Origin: Streptomyces diastaticus subsp. diastaticus | Lineage (GTDB): Bacteria; Actinomycetota; Actinomycetes; Streptomycetales; Streptomycetaceae | Reading direction: 5' to 3' | NCBI RefSeq assembly: GCF_011170125.1 | Contig: NZ_BLLN01000005.1 | Coordinates: forward strand, 2,294,001-2,358,000 | Length of the DNA: 64,000 nt | Shown: positions 54,689 through 62,703 of the stretch, one piece after another | Layout: every line of letters begins with the position of its first letter | Numbering within the stretch: the stretch's first letter is position 1 | Translations under genes and position numbers: made by a program | Notes under the pieces: generated by a model | Told to the model about the DNA's origin: nothing | The model's database searches: none | The model's input: only the letters and a program-made list of their open reading frames with translations

Positions 54689-55982
54689 GTCGCCCGCAAC
54701 GCCCGAGTCCCCCGACGCCCCCCGAGGCGCCGCGGCGGGGGCCACGCTCGCCGAGGCGGCGCCCGGCGGCGGCGCGGCCTCGGGCGCCTCGATCGAGCTG
54801 GAGCACCTGACCAAGCGGTACCCGGGCACCTCCGTCCCGGCGGTGGACGACGTGAGCCTGGAGATCAAGGCGGGCGAGACGGTCGTCTTCGTCGGCCCGT
54901 CCGGCGGCGGCAAGACGACCCTGCTGAAGATGATCAACCGCCTGATCGAGCCGACCAGCGGCCGCATCCGGATCGGCGGCGAGGACGTCACCGACATGGA
55001 CCCGGTCAGGCTCCGCCGCAAGATCGGGTACGCGATCCAGTCCTCGGGGCTCTTCCCGCACATGACGGTCGGGCAGAACATCGCCCTGGTACCGAAGATG
55101 ACCGGCTGGTCCAAGAGCCGGATCAAGGCCCGCGTCGAGGAGATGCTCGACCTGGTGGGCCTGGACCCCGGCGAGTTCCTGGGGCGGTATCCGCGCCAGC
55201 TCTCCGGCGGCCAGCAGCAGCGGGTCGGGGTGGCGCGGGCGCTGGCCGCCGACCCGCCGGTGCTGCTGATGGACGAGCCGTTCGGCGCGGTCGACCCGAT
55301 CACGCGGGACCATCTCCAGGACGAGCTGATCCGGCTCCAGCACGAGCTGCACAAGACGATCGTCTTCGTCACCCACGACTTCGACGAGGCCATCAAGATC
55401 GGTGACCGGATCGTGGTCCTCCGCGACCGTTCGCAGATCGCCCAGTTCGACACCCCGGAGGCGATCCTCACCAACCCGGCCGACGACTTCGTCTCCGGTT
55501 TCGTCGGCGCGGGCGCGGCCCTGAAGCGGCTCAACCTGACCCGGGTCCGCGACGTGGAGATCGGCGACTGGCCGACGGTGAGCGTGGACGACCCGCTCCA
55601 GGGCATCTTCGAGGCACTGCGCTCCGGGCGTACCAACGAGCTGCTGATGCTGGACCGGCGCGGCCGCCCGTACAAGTGGCTCCGGCGCGGCGACCTGATG
55701 CGCGCCAAGGGCTCGCTGGCGGCGGCGGGCACGCTGGTGCACGACACGGTGACCCGGGACGCGACGCTGCGGGACGCTCTGGAGGCGGTCCTCACCGACA
55801 ACGCGGGCCGGGTCGCGGTGACCGGGCGGCGCGGGGAGTACACCGGGGTGGTCGACATGGAGACCCTGATGAACTCGGTCCACGAGATGCTGGAGGAGGA
55901 CCGGCTCGACGCCATGGAGCACCAGCAGGAGCTGGCCGACCAGCGCGCCGGGCAGGAGCGGGATCCGGAGGCGGGCGCATGA
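54681..55982 (+). CDS. Osmoprotectant ABC transporter ATP-binding protein (OpuCA/ProV type)
   Basis: A 433-residue ATPase of the quaternary-amine uptake class. Walker A is GPSGGGKTT (residues 72-80), the signature QLSGGQQQRVGVARALAADPPVLLMDEPFGAVDPITR combines LSGGQ, Walker B and the D-loop, and VFVTHDFDEAIKIGDR holds the switch histidine. A C-terminal pair of CBS domains (residues about 295-410, e.g. GRVAVTGRRGEYTGVVDMETLM) senses ionic strength in related transporters. The N-terminal 35 residues are low-complexity. The GTG start overlaps the preceding permease; its stop overlaps the next start (ATGA). Confidence 0.95.
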
Positions 55983-56845
55983 GCCACCCCGCTCCCCGCG
56001 ACCCGGGGACGCACGAGGCGCGAGGCCACGTCTTCCGTGACGCGGGCGAGGCCGACCACGACGACCGGCCCGCCCCCGAGCCGCCCGGGAGGCCGGGGAA
56101 GCCCGCCCGGCGGGTGAGCTGGCAGAAGCTGACCTTCCTGCCGGTCTTCCTGCTGCTGGTACTGCTCGCCACCTCGCTGTGGTTCCACAGCGCCGACCTG
56201 GACGCCATCTCGGAGAACGCGCTGGGAGGCGGCAACGTCTGGCTGCGGCTGCGCCAGCACGTCCAGCTCACCGTGATCTCCACCTTCTTCGTGCTGATCA
56301 TCGCGATCCCGCTGGGCATCCTGCTGACCCGCCCGCGCCTGCGCCGGGCCGCCCCGCTCGCCACCGCCCTCGCCAACATCGGCCAGGCCACCCCGGCCAT
56401 CGGCCTGCTCGCCCTCATGGTCATCTGGCTGGGCATCGGCGAGCGCCCGGCCCTCATCGGCATCATCATCTACGCCGTCCTGCCGGTCCTCTCCAACACG
56501 GTGGCGGGGCTGAAGGCCAACGACCCGACGCTGCTGGAGGCGGCCCGGGGCATCGGCATGTCCCCGCGCGGCGTCCTGCTCAAGGTGGAACTGCCGCTGG
56601 CCGTCCCGCTGATCCTCGCCGGGGTGCGCACGGCGCTGGTCCTCAACGTCGGCACGGCGACCCTGGCGACCTTCGGCGGGGGCGGTGGTCTGGGCGACCT
56701 CATCACCACCGGCATCACCAACCAGCGCATGCCGGTGCTGGTGCTGGGCTCGATCCTCACCGTGGCGCTGGCCCTGCTCGTCGACTGGCTGGCCTCCCTG
56801 GCCGAACTGCTGCTGCGTCCGCGCGGCCTGGAGGTGGGCACGTGA
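55979..56845 (+). CDS. Osmoprotectant ABC transporter permease (OpuCD type)
   Basis: A 288-residue permease, third gene of the operon. About 55 charged residues precede the first membrane segment (LTFLPVFLLLVLLATSLWF). The core has TVISTFFVLIIAIPLGILLTRP, ATPAIGLLALMVIWLGIG, IIIYAVLPVLSNTVAGL and the EAA loop LEAARGIGMSPRGVLLKVELPLAVPLILAGVRTALVLNVGTATLA. It forms the channel with the first permease. ATG overlaps the ATPase stop, and its own stop overlaps the binding-protein GTG, so all four genes are coupled. Confidence 0.94.
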   Translation: MSHPAPRDPGTHEARGHVFRDAGEADHDDRPAPEPPGRPGKPARRVSWQKLTFLPVFLLLVLLATSLWFHSADLDAISENALGGGNVWLRLRQHVQLTVISTFFVLIIAIPLGILLTRPRLRRAAPLATALANIGQATPAIGLLALMVIWLGIGERPALIGIIIYAVLPVLSNTVAGLKANDPTLLEAARGIGMSPRGVLLKVELPLAVPLILAGVRTALVLNVGTATLATFGGGGGLGDLITTGITNQRMPVLVLGSILTVALALLVDWLASLAELLLRPRGLEVGT

Positions 56846-57825
56846 TCCGGGTACGCGCGGCACGGGCCCGGGCCGGGGCGGCGCTGCTGCTCTGCGGGGC
56901 GCTGCTGGCCGGGTGCGGCCTCAAGAGCGGCAGTCCGATGGTGGACGACGTCCGGCCCGGCAGCGTCGGCAAGGGGCGTCCGCTGGAGGGTGCCCAGCTG
57001 ACCGTCACCTCCAAGGAGTTCACCGAGCAGCTGGTCCTCGGCGCCGTCATGGGCATCGCCTTCCAGGCGGCCGGCGCCACGGTCCTGGACCGGACCGGCA
57101 TCCAGGGGTCGATCGGCGCCCGCGAGGCGGTCAGGTCGGGCGACGCGGACGCCATGTACGAGTACACCGGCACCTCCTGGATCACCTACCTCGGCAACAG
57201 CGAGCCGATCGTCGACCCGCACGAGCAGTGGGAGGCGGTCCGCGAGGCGGACAAGGCCAACGGCATCACCTGGCTGCCCCCGGCCCGCCTCAACAACACC
57301 TACGCACTGGCGGTGAACCCGGCGACGGAGAAGAAGTACGGCGTCACGAACCTCTCGCAGGTCGCGGAGTTGTCGAAGCGGGACCCGGGGGCGGTGACGC
57401 TCTGCGTGGAGAGCGAGTTCGCCTCCCGCCAGGACGGGCTGCCGGGCATGCAGAAGAGGTACGGCATGGACATCCCCGCCCGCAACATCCAGAAGATGGA
57501 CGGCGGCATCGTCTACACCGAGCTGTCCAGCGGCCGGTCCTGCGCCTTCGGCGAGGTGTTCACCACCGACGGCCGCATCAAGGCGCTCGGTCTGACGGTC
57601 CTGGACGACGACAGGAAGTTCTTCCCCAACTACAACGTCGCCCCCGAGATCAACACGGAGGCGCTGGAGAAGTACCCGGCGATCGCCGAGGTGCTGGCCC
57701 CCGTCACGGCCAGGCTCGACAACGCCATCGCCCAGGAACTCAACTCCAAGGTGGCGGTGCAGGGGCAGGACCCGCACACGGTCGCGCTGGAGTGGATGCT
57801 CGCGGAGGGGTTCGTCAAGGACTGA
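56842..57825 (+). CDS. Osmoprotectant-binding lipoprotein (OpuCC/OsmX type)
   Basis: A 327-residue substrate-binding lipoprotein, last gene of the operon. The lipobox LLAGC places the lipidated cysteine at residue 25. The OpuAC domain follows: LTVTSKEFTEQLVLGAVMGIAFQAAGATVLDRTGIQGSIGAREAVRSGDADAMYEYTGTSW, with aromatic residues for quaternary-amine binding (Trp, Tyr), then NNTYALAVNPATEKKYGVTNLSQVAELSKRDPGAVTLCVESEF. It captures glycine betaine-like compounds outside the membrane. GTG 56842 overlaps the preceding stop (GTGA). Confidence 0.94.
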   Translation: MIRVRAARARAGAALLLCGALLAGCGLKSGSPMVDDVRPGSVGKGRPLEGAQLTVTSKEFTEQLVLGAVMGIAFQAAGATVLDRTGIQGSIGAREAVRSGDADAMYEYTGTSWITYLGNSEPIVDPHEQWEAVREADKANGITWLPPARLNNTYALAVNPATEKKYGVTNLSQVAELSKRDPGAVTLCVESEFASRQDGLPGMQKRYGMDIPARNIQKMDGGIVYTELSSGRSCAFGEVFTTDGRIKALGLTVLDDDRKFFPNYNVAPEINTEALEKYPAIAEVLAPVTARLDNAIAQELNSKVAVQGQDPHTVALEWMLAEGFVKD

Positions 57826-57827
57826 GA

Positions 57828-57863
57828 AACGGGCGCGAGGAACGGGCGCGAGGAACGGGCGCG
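57828..57863. repeat. 13-bp tandem repeat, 2.8 copies
   Basis: AACGGGCGCGAGG is repeated head to tail at 57828 and 57841, with a partial third copy at 57854, directly after the osmoprotectant operon. It lies just before the iteron array at 57869. Confidence 0.85.
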
Positions 57864-57868
57864 TCCGC

Positions 57869-57938
57869 TTGCAAAGATCCCCTTGCAAAGGAATCCATGC
57901 AAAGAACTGCTTGCAAAGCAGTCTTTGCAACCTTATGT
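57869..57938. repeat. Five 14-bp iterons before an HTH regulator
   Basis: TTGCAAAG-type boxes begin at 57869, 57883, 57897, 57911 and 57925, an exact 14-base period. Unit 3 begins ATGCAAAG and unit 5 TTGCAACC; the six bases after each box vary. The array ends seven bases before the ATG of the regulator. Box 4 could serve as a -35 (TTGCAA, 57911-57916) with TATGTT (57934-57939) as -10, 17 bases apart, which would place the transcript start at the ATG. Binding by the adjacent regulator is inferred. Confidence 0.85.
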
Positions 57939-57945
57939 TTCCGAC

Positions 57946-58611
57946 ATGCCTTCCCCCTCAGAGTCCGGCGCCACGCCCCAGCACGCGGCGCCTTCGGAAC
58001 ACAAGGTCCGCACCCTCGATCCCCGCTCCCTGCGCGGGCTCGCCCATCCCCTGCGCATGCGGCTGTTCCGGGCGCTGCGCGAGAGCGGGCCCGCGACCGC
58101 CTCGCAACTCGCCGTCCGGCTGGACGAGTCGAGCGGTGCGACCAGCTACCACCTGCGCCAGCTCGCCGCGTACGGCTTCGTGGAGGACGCGCCCGAGCAC
58201 GGCAAGGGGCGCGAGCGGTGGTGGCGCGCCACCTCACAGGGCATCCGTCTGGAGCCGGACCGCCTCGACCTCGCCGACCCCGTCCAGCGCGGCGCCGTCG
58301 ACGTGCTGATGCACGAGGTCGCCGACAACCACACCGAGGAGCTGTCGACCTGGCTCGGCACCCGCCACGAGTGGCCCACCGCGTGGCAGGAGGCGTACGA
58401 CCTGAGCGACTACAGCTACCGCCTCACCCCGGCCCAGGCCACAGAACTCCGGGAACGTTCCGAAGAGTTGCTGGAGTCCTTCCGCGCCTACGAGGCCCAG
58501 AACGCCGACGCCGAGGACGCCGCCTCCTTCCGCGTCCACCTGCACGCCTTCCCCCGCAAGACCTCTGCCGACCGTTCGGAGAACCCCGCTCCCCCGGAGG
58601 CCCGGTCATGA
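57946..58611 (+). CDS. ArsR-like winged-helix regulator
   Basis: A 221-residue regulator. The winged helix is at residues 18-90: LDPRSLRGLAHPLRMRLFRALRESGPATASQLAVRLDESSGATSYHLRQLAAYGFVEDAPEHGKGRERWWR, typical of ArsR-type HTH_20 proteins. The C-terminal half is helical and acidic, with TPAQATELRERSEELLESFRAY. There is no ribosome site before ATG 57946; the promoter-like boxes point to a leaderless transcript. It is the first gene of a set with a 62-residue protein and a truncated MFS exporter, both overlapping by four bases. Confidence 0.9.
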   Translation: MPSPSESGATPQHAAPSEHKVRTLDPRSLRGLAHPLRMRLFRALRESGPATASQLAVRLDESSGATSYHLRQLAAYGFVEDAPEHGKGRERWWRATSQGIRLEPDRLDLADPVQRGAVDVLMHEVADNHTEELSTWLGTRHEWPTAWQEAYDLSDYSYRLTPAQATELRERSEELLESFRAYEAQNADAEDAASFRVHLHAFPRKTSADRSENPAPPEARS

Positions 58612-58796
58612 CCCCGCATCCCGATGTCCACCACCTCCTCCACACCCAGGCCGTACGCGCCCTCCCCGCCGGCCCGGCCGCCGAACCGCCCCCCTGCGAG
58701 GCGCCCGCCACCCCGCGTGCCCGCCTCGGCTGGGCGCTGGTCGCCCTCGGGCTGCGCCTCGCGATACCGCCGGCCGCGCGCCCCGTCCTCCGGTGA
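58608..58796 (+). CDS. Small protein between regulator and MFS gene
   Basis: A 62-residue protein whose ATG overlaps the regulator stop (ATGA) and whose stop overlaps the MFS start (GTGA), so it belongs to the same operon. It reads DVHHLLHTQAVRALPAG and RLGWALVALGLRLAIPPAARP; the latter resembles a short amphipathic or membrane helix. Similar little proteins sit between such regulators and transporters in other Streptomyces, by memory. Function unknown. Confidence 0.6.
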   Translation: MTPHPDVHHLLHTQAVRALPAGPAAEPPPCEAPATPRARLGWALVALGLRLAIPPAARPVLR

Positions 58797-59182
58797 CCGC
58801 CGACGCCCTCGCTCCCCCACGCGACCGCCGCCCGCTCGCCCTCACCCTCGCCGCCAACACGGTCTCCATCACGGGCAACGCGCTCACCGTGATCGGCGTC
58901 CCCTGGTTCGTCCTCCAGACCACCGGCTCGGCCACCCGGGCCGGGGTGGTCGCCCTCTGCGCGACGCTGCCCGTCGTCGTCTCGGCCCTCTTCGGCGGCC
59001 CGCTGATCGACCGGATCGGACGGCGCCGGGCCAGCGTCCTCTCCGACCTGGTCTGCGCCGCCGCCGTCGGCGCCATCCCACTCCTGCACCACCTGGACGC
59101 GCTCCCGTTCTGGCTGCTCTGCGCCCTGATGGGGACCAGCGGCCTCTTCCACGCCCCCGGCGAGACCTCCCGCGGGGCCTCG
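58793..59182 (+). pseudogene. Truncated MFS transporter (N-terminal third only)
   Basis: The GTG at 58793 starts a normal MFS protein: LALTLAANTVSITGNALTVIGVPWFVLQTTGSATRAGVVALCATLPVVVSALFGGPLIDRIGRRRASVLSDL and following, with four membrane segments. After FHAPGETSR (about 59170) similarity ends, and the next bases are already the 3' end of the S16 protease gene on the other strand. Family members run to about 400 residues, so roughly two thirds is missing. The frame continues open to 60040 only as the antisense of the protease gene. A deletion is the simplest cause. Confidence 0.8.
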
Positions 59183-59185
59183 CCT

Positions 59186-59983
59186 TCAGCAGGCCGGGAC
59201 CTTGCCGCCGCGCTCCAGGGCCCGCAGCGAGTCGATCGCGCCGTCCAGCGTGGTGACCGGGACGAGCCGCATGCCGGAGGGCAGCTCGGCCCGCGCGTCC
59301 CCGCACTCGGCCTTGGGGACGAGGAAGACGGTGGCGCCGTCCCGGGCGGCGGCGCGGGTCTTCAGCGAGACGCCGCCGACCGCGCCGACCTTGCCGTCGG
59401 CGGTGATGGTTCCGGTGCCCGCGATGGAGCGGCCGCCGGTCAGGTCGCCGCCGCTGCCGTCCCCGTCCAGCTTGTCGACGATGCCGAGCGAGAAGAGCAG
59501 CCCGGCGCTGGGCCCGCCCACGTCGGCCAGCTCCAGCTTCACGTCCACGCTGCCGGGCTTCAGGCCGAGCTGCTTCAACGCCGCCTCGACGGCGACGTTC
59601 TGCGACTGGACCATCTGGTCCCGGTTGTACTGCCGGATCTCCTTCGGGGTGTCCCCGCTCGGGTAGACCGCGTCCACCGGCATCACCGCCTGGTCGGAGC
59701 GGAACCACCCGTCCACCACCTGCCCGACGCGCACCGGCGTCTGCGGGCCGGTCGCCTCGATCGTGGTCATCCGCAGCTCACCGGTGGTCTTCCGGGGCTC
59801 CTCGCCCTTGATCGTGATGACCTCGGTCCCGTCCTGGGAACCGAGCACATCGGCGGTCATCCCCGGCTGCGCCACCGCGAACGGCAGCGGCGCGAGCGCG
59901 GTCACCGCCAGCAGCGCCACCACGGGCGCGGCGCAGATCGCGAGGGCACGGGGGCGCGGGAGAGCGGCGAGCTTGGAGAACAC
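59186..59983 (-). CDS. S16 (Lon-like) serine protease domain membrane protein
   Basis: A 265-residue protein with one N-terminal membrane anchor (ALAICAAPVVALLAVTALAPLPFAVA, about residues 14-38) and a C-terminal Lon-type protease domain. The catalytic serine is in DVGGPSAGLLFSLG and the lysine in DGKVGAVGGVSLKTRAA, the Ser-Lys dyad. The middle (GQVVDGWFRSDQAVMPVDAVYPSG) is short and no PDZ domain is evident, unlike the longer YlbL proteins. The active site faces the outside. GTG at 59981-59983. Its 3' end abuts a deletion junction but the gene itself looks complete. Confidence 0.88.
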   Translation of the reverse strand: MFSKLAALPRPRALAICAAPVVALLAVTALAPLPFAVAQPGMTADVLGSQDGTEVITIKGEEPRKTTGELRMTTIEATGPQTPVRVGQVVDGWFRSDQAVMPVDAVYPSGDTPKEIRQYNRDQMVQSQNVAVEAALKQLGLKPGSVDVKLELADVGGPSAGLLFSLGIVDKLDGDGSGGDLTGGRSIAGTGTITADGKVGAVGGVSLKTRAAARDGATVFLVPKAECGDARAELPSGMRLVPVTTLDGAIDSLRALERGGKVPAC

Positions 59984-59993
59984 GCGCCCCAAT

Positions 59994-60385
59994 CTAGCGG
60001 CCCGGGGGCGCGGGGGCGGGCAGGGGCGGGGGCGTCGTGAGGCGGGCGAACTCCCACGGGTCGTGCGCGCTGAAGACGGTGACCCGGTCCCCGTGGTCGC
60101 GGCGCAGGGCACGCAGCCGCTCGCGCGTGGCCCGGACGGCCTCGGCGTCGGTCTGCGCCCCCTGCTGGACCGGGGCGAAGGCGGGGTGGGCCAGCGGCGG
60201 CGTCCGCTCGATCTCCCCGTGGTACATGTACGCGTCGCCCGCGTGCAGGAGCCATCGGCCGTCCCCGTCGCGTACGGCGACGCCCGTGTGCCCCGCCGAG
60301 TGGCCGGGCAGCGGCACCAGCAGCACCTCGCAGGCGAGTCCGGGCACCCGCGCCACCCCCGGGAAGCCGAACCATTCCGCGCTCC
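59994..60385 (-). pseudogene. MBL-fold hydrolase remnant (C-terminal part)
   Basis: The C-terminal half of a metallo-beta-lactamase fold enzyme: EWFGFPGV, LLVPLPGHSAGHTGVAV, LLHAGDAYMYHGEIE and TVFSAHDPWEFARL, ending at the TAG 59994-59996. The N-terminal half with the HxHxDH metal motif is absent. In the same frame, upstream of about 60385, the sequence changes to part of a membrane permease, so two unrelated gene fragments are fused by a deletion. The product would lack most metal ligands. Confidence 0.75.
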
Positions 60386-60706
60386 CGTCCGCGACGGCGA
60401 GCTGCCCGCCCAGCGCGGTGCAGCAGGCCGGCGCGGTGGCGACGGTGGCGAGCAGCACCTTCCACGCCCCGCCCGCGCTCACCGCGAGGACCGCCCGCCG
60501 TGCCGGGTCGTCCGGGCCGGTCACCACCACGGTCAGCCAGGTCGCGCAGAGGAGGAGGACTCCGGCCGAGGAGGCGTAGGCGGAGGGGAGGGGGCCTCTC
60601 CCGTTGACGGTCAGCACGGCGAGGACGCCGGTGAAGAGCGGACGGGGGCCAGGTGGCGCCGGCTGTGCGGCAGGGTGGCGGCCGCGCAGCGGGCGAGGGC
60701 GATCAC
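60386..60706 (-). pseudogene. ABC transporter permease remnant, frameshifted
   Basis: From the GTG at 60704-60706 the frame reads VIALARCAAATLPHSRRHLAP, and one base out of step continues as LFTGVLAVLTVNGRGPLPSAYASSAGVLLLCATWLTVVVTGPDDPARRAVLAVSAGGAWKVLLATVATAPACCTALG, a typical ABC-exporter permease beginning. It then fuses to the MBL remnant. So the gene has both a frameshift near 60640 and a lost C-terminus. Its start overlaps the stop of the ATPase remnant (GTGA), showing the original operon. Confidence 0.7.
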
Positions 60707-60893
60707 CGGGGGGCCTCCGTCACCCGGGCGACCGACCAGCGCTCGCGCCGGGCGGCGAGGAGCAGGGCGTCGGCGTCCTCCCGGGGGATCCGCAGGGCGA
60801 GTTCGCCGCTCGGGCCCGGCACGCCACGTCCACGCCCCGGAGCACCCAGCCGCCCCGCAGGCCGTACCGCTTGCCGACCTCCTCCGACCGCAC
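60703..60893 (-). pseudogene. ABC transporter ATP-binding remnant with internal deletion
   Basis: The GTG at 60891-60893 opens VRSEEVGKRYGLRGGWVLRGVDVA, the start of an ABC ATPase. Immediately after, in another frame, comes the C-terminal phrase GELALRIPREDADALLLAARRERWSVARVTEAPR and the stop at 60703. Walker A, signature and Walker B are all missing, so several hundred bases have been lost from the middle. It precedes the permease remnant. Confidence 0.75.
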
Positions 60894-60915
60894 CCGCGGG
60901 CCCGCCCCCCTCCGC

Positions 60916-61557
60916 TCAGCGCAACGCGTCGGCGACCTCGCGGGCCGCGTCCACCACCCGGGGGCCGACCCGCTCGGGTACGGCGTCCGACAGCATGACC
61001 ACGCCGACGCTGCCCTCTATCCCGGTCAGCCCGAGGAGCGGGGCGGCGGCGCCGCAGGCGCCGGCCTCCAGTTCGCCCTGGGTGAGGGTGTAGCCGGGGT
61101 CGGGCAGCTCGTTCTGGCGGACGGCGAGTATGGCCCGGCCGGCCGCGCCCCGGTCGAGAGCGTGCCGGAAGCCGGTGCGGTAGGCGACGTGGTAGTCGGT
61201 CCAGGTCGGCTCGACCACCGCGACCGCCAGCGCCTCGGCGCCGTCGACCAGGGTCAGGTGGGCGGTGGCGCCGATGTCCTCGGCCAGCGAGCGCAGGGCG
61301 GGCAGCGCCGCCTCGCGCACCAGCGGATGGACCTGGCGGCCGAGCCGCAGCACCCCGAGCCCGACCCGGGCCCGGCCGCCCAAGTCACGTCTGACGAGAG
61401 CGTGTTGTTCGAGGGTCGCCAGGAGCCGGTAGACCACCGTGCGATTGACGCCGAGCTTGTTGGACAGCTCGGTGACGGTCAGGCCGTGGTCGGTGTCGGC
61501 GAGCAGCTTGAGGACCCTGAGGCCCCGGTCGAGCGTCTGAGAAGTCTCCGCGGTCAC
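60916..61557 (-). CDS. IclR family transcriptional regulator
   Basis: A 213-residue regulator. The winged-helix N-terminus reads TLDRGLRVLKLLADTDHGLTVTELSNKLGVNRTVVYRLLATLEQHALVRRD (residues 7-57), and the IclR effector domain follows with LVREAALPALRSLAEDIGATAHLTLVDGAEALAVAVVEP and GAAGRAIL. The GTG at 61555-61557 is chosen because AAGGAG stands seven bases before it; a GTG nine bases upstream is worse placed. The effector domain ends somewhat early but includes SVGVVMLSDAVPERVGPRVVDAAREVADAL. Its targets are unknown; the remnants next to it may once have been among them. Confidence 0.92.
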   Translation of the reverse strand: MTAETSQTLDRGLRVLKLLADTDHGLTVTELSNKLGVNRTVVYRLLATLEQHALVRRDLGGRARVGLGVLRLGRQVHPLVREAALPALRSLAEDIGATAHLTLVDGAEALAVAVVEPTWTDYHVAYRTGFRHALDRGAAGRAILAVRQNELPDPGYTLTQGELEAGACGAAAPLLGLTGIEGSVGVVMLSDAVPERVGPRVVDAAREVADALR

Positions 61558-61855
61558 GACGCCCACTCCTTAGGTGTGAGGGTGCGGCAGTGGTGAGGTG
61601 CGGCGGCATCCGGATGGGTGGCGGCGCCGGTCCCAGCGGCGACGCGCGTCAGAGGCCGCCGAGCGCAAGGCACCGGCTGCGCTCCGCGGCGACGCTGCCA
61701 CGGGGCGTGTACGTTGCCGGGAATGTAGCGAGCGGCCCCGCTCAGCGGAAGGGTCCGTCCAGAATCCGGGCGATCACCGGGGAGTGCGCCCCGGTTTGCC
61801 CTCGGTGTCCCGCCGGACCCGCCCCTGTCCCCCCGCCGCCGGCCCTCCGGTCGCC
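61558..61855. other. Intergenic region without a supported gene (298 bp)
   Basis: The segment between the IclR and DinB genes shows no coding pattern or ribosome site on either strand. The part next to IclR (61560-61740), with the moderately AT-rich tract around 61705-61730, is likely its promoter. Confidence 0.4.
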
Positions 61856-62371
61856 TCAGATCCCGGTGCGCCCGTCCACCAGTTCGCGCACCGCGTCCAG
61901 GTGCCCGTTGTGCCGGGAGATCTCCTCGATGAGGTGGAGCAGGATCCACCGCAGATCGACGTGCCGGCCGTCCCGGATGGGCCGCCGCGCCTTCGTGTCC
62001 AGGCTCTGCCCGGCCACCAGCTCCCGGAACCGCGCGCTCTGCTCCTCGTACTCGGCGAGCAGCTGCGGCAGCGGCACCTCCACCGCCGTCCGCATCTCGG
62101 GGTCCGGGTCCTCCTCGGTGGCGTGCACCAGCGGCCCGGCCTCCTCCCCGTCGAGGAACACCTCCTCCAGCCAGTAGTACTCGACCCACCGCAGATGGCT
62201 GATCAGCCCGCAGAGCGTCATGAGCGGCGAGCCGGGCAACGGCGCCTTCACCGCGCCCTCGGCCGACACCCCCTCACACTTGGCGACCGCGGTGGCCCGC
62301 GCGTAGTCGAGGAAGGTGGTGAGCTGGGTACGTTCGTCCCAGGCGGCGGGGGTGTCGGTTCGCTGAGTCAT
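61856..62371 (-). CDS. DinB/DUF664 family protein
   Basis: A 171-residue four-helix-bundle protein of the DinB superfamily (DUF664 branch). The conserved opening ERTQLTTFLDYARATAVAKCEGVSAEGAVKAPLPGSPLMTLCGLISHLRWVEYYWLEEVF carries the first metal-ligand histidine (SHLRWVE), and the closing LRWILLHLIEEISRHNGHLDAVRELVDG holds the other two. Many members are mycothiol-dependent transferases in actinobacteria. Substrate unknown. ATG at 62369-62371. Confidence 0.9.
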   Translation of the reverse strand: MTQRTDTPAAWDERTQLTTFLDYARATAVAKCEGVSAEGAVKAPLPGSPLMTLCGLISHLRWVEYYWLEEVFLDGEEAGPLVHATEEDPDPEMRTAVEVPLPQLLAEYEEQSARFRELVAGQSLDTKARRPIRDGRHVDLRWILLHLIEEISRHNGHLDAVRELVDGRTGI

Positions 62372-62445
62372 CGCGAGGAGTGTGGCCTACGGGGGGTCCT
62401 GCGGCGAGCGAATAATCGCCGCACACCCCGAACATGCGAAGAGGC

Positions 62446-62477
62446 CCCGCCGCGCACCTTGCCGGTGCGCCGGCGGG
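62446..62477 (-). terminator. Terminator after the DUF397 gene
   Basis: CCCGCCG-CGCACC pairs with GGTGCG-c-CGGCGGG around the loop ttgcc, a 13-bp stem with one bulged base, 16 bases after the DUF397 stop. It closes the XRE-DUF397 operon. Confidence 0.7.
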
Positions 62478-62493
62478 ACCTCCACCGAACCGA

Positions 62494-62703
62494 TCAGACG
62501 GCCCGAAACGCACCGGCCTTGACCCCGCCCACGAAGGACGCGAACGCGGCAGCGGGGAAGCCGAGCACCGGCCCGGCGAGATCCTTGGAGTCACGGACGG
62601 GAACCAGGCCGTCAGAGGCGACGAGGTTGGTGGCCACCTCGACGCACTGGCCGCCGTTGCCGCTGTAGGAAGACTTGAACCAACGAGGGGATTCACTCGT
62701 CAC
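62494..62703 (-). CDS. DUF397 protein of an XRE/DUF397 pair
   Basis: A 69-residue DUF397 protein: PRWFKSSYSGNGGQCVEVATNL, VPVRDSKDLAGPVLGFPAAAFASFVGGVKAG. These are small partners of XRE-family regulators in the WhiJ/AbaA-like loci of Streptomyces, where they affect development and antibiotic production, probably by binding the regulator. Its GTG overlaps the stop of the upstream XRE gene (GTGA), so they are translationally coupled. Confidence 0.93.
   Translation of the reverse strand: MTSESPRWFKSSYSGNGGQCVEVATNLVASDGLVPVRDSKDLAGPVLGFPAAAFASFVGGVKAGAFRAV

Noticed and set aside
57869..57938. The 14-bp repeats as a CRISPR array
   Set aside because: Repeats of 8 bases with 6-base gaps are far too short, and no cas genes are present; an operator array is the better reading.
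58793..60040. Continuous open frame that looks like a 415-residue MFS protein
   Set aside because: Only the first 130 codons resemble an MFS transporter; the rest is antisense to the S16 protease gene and open only because of GC bias.
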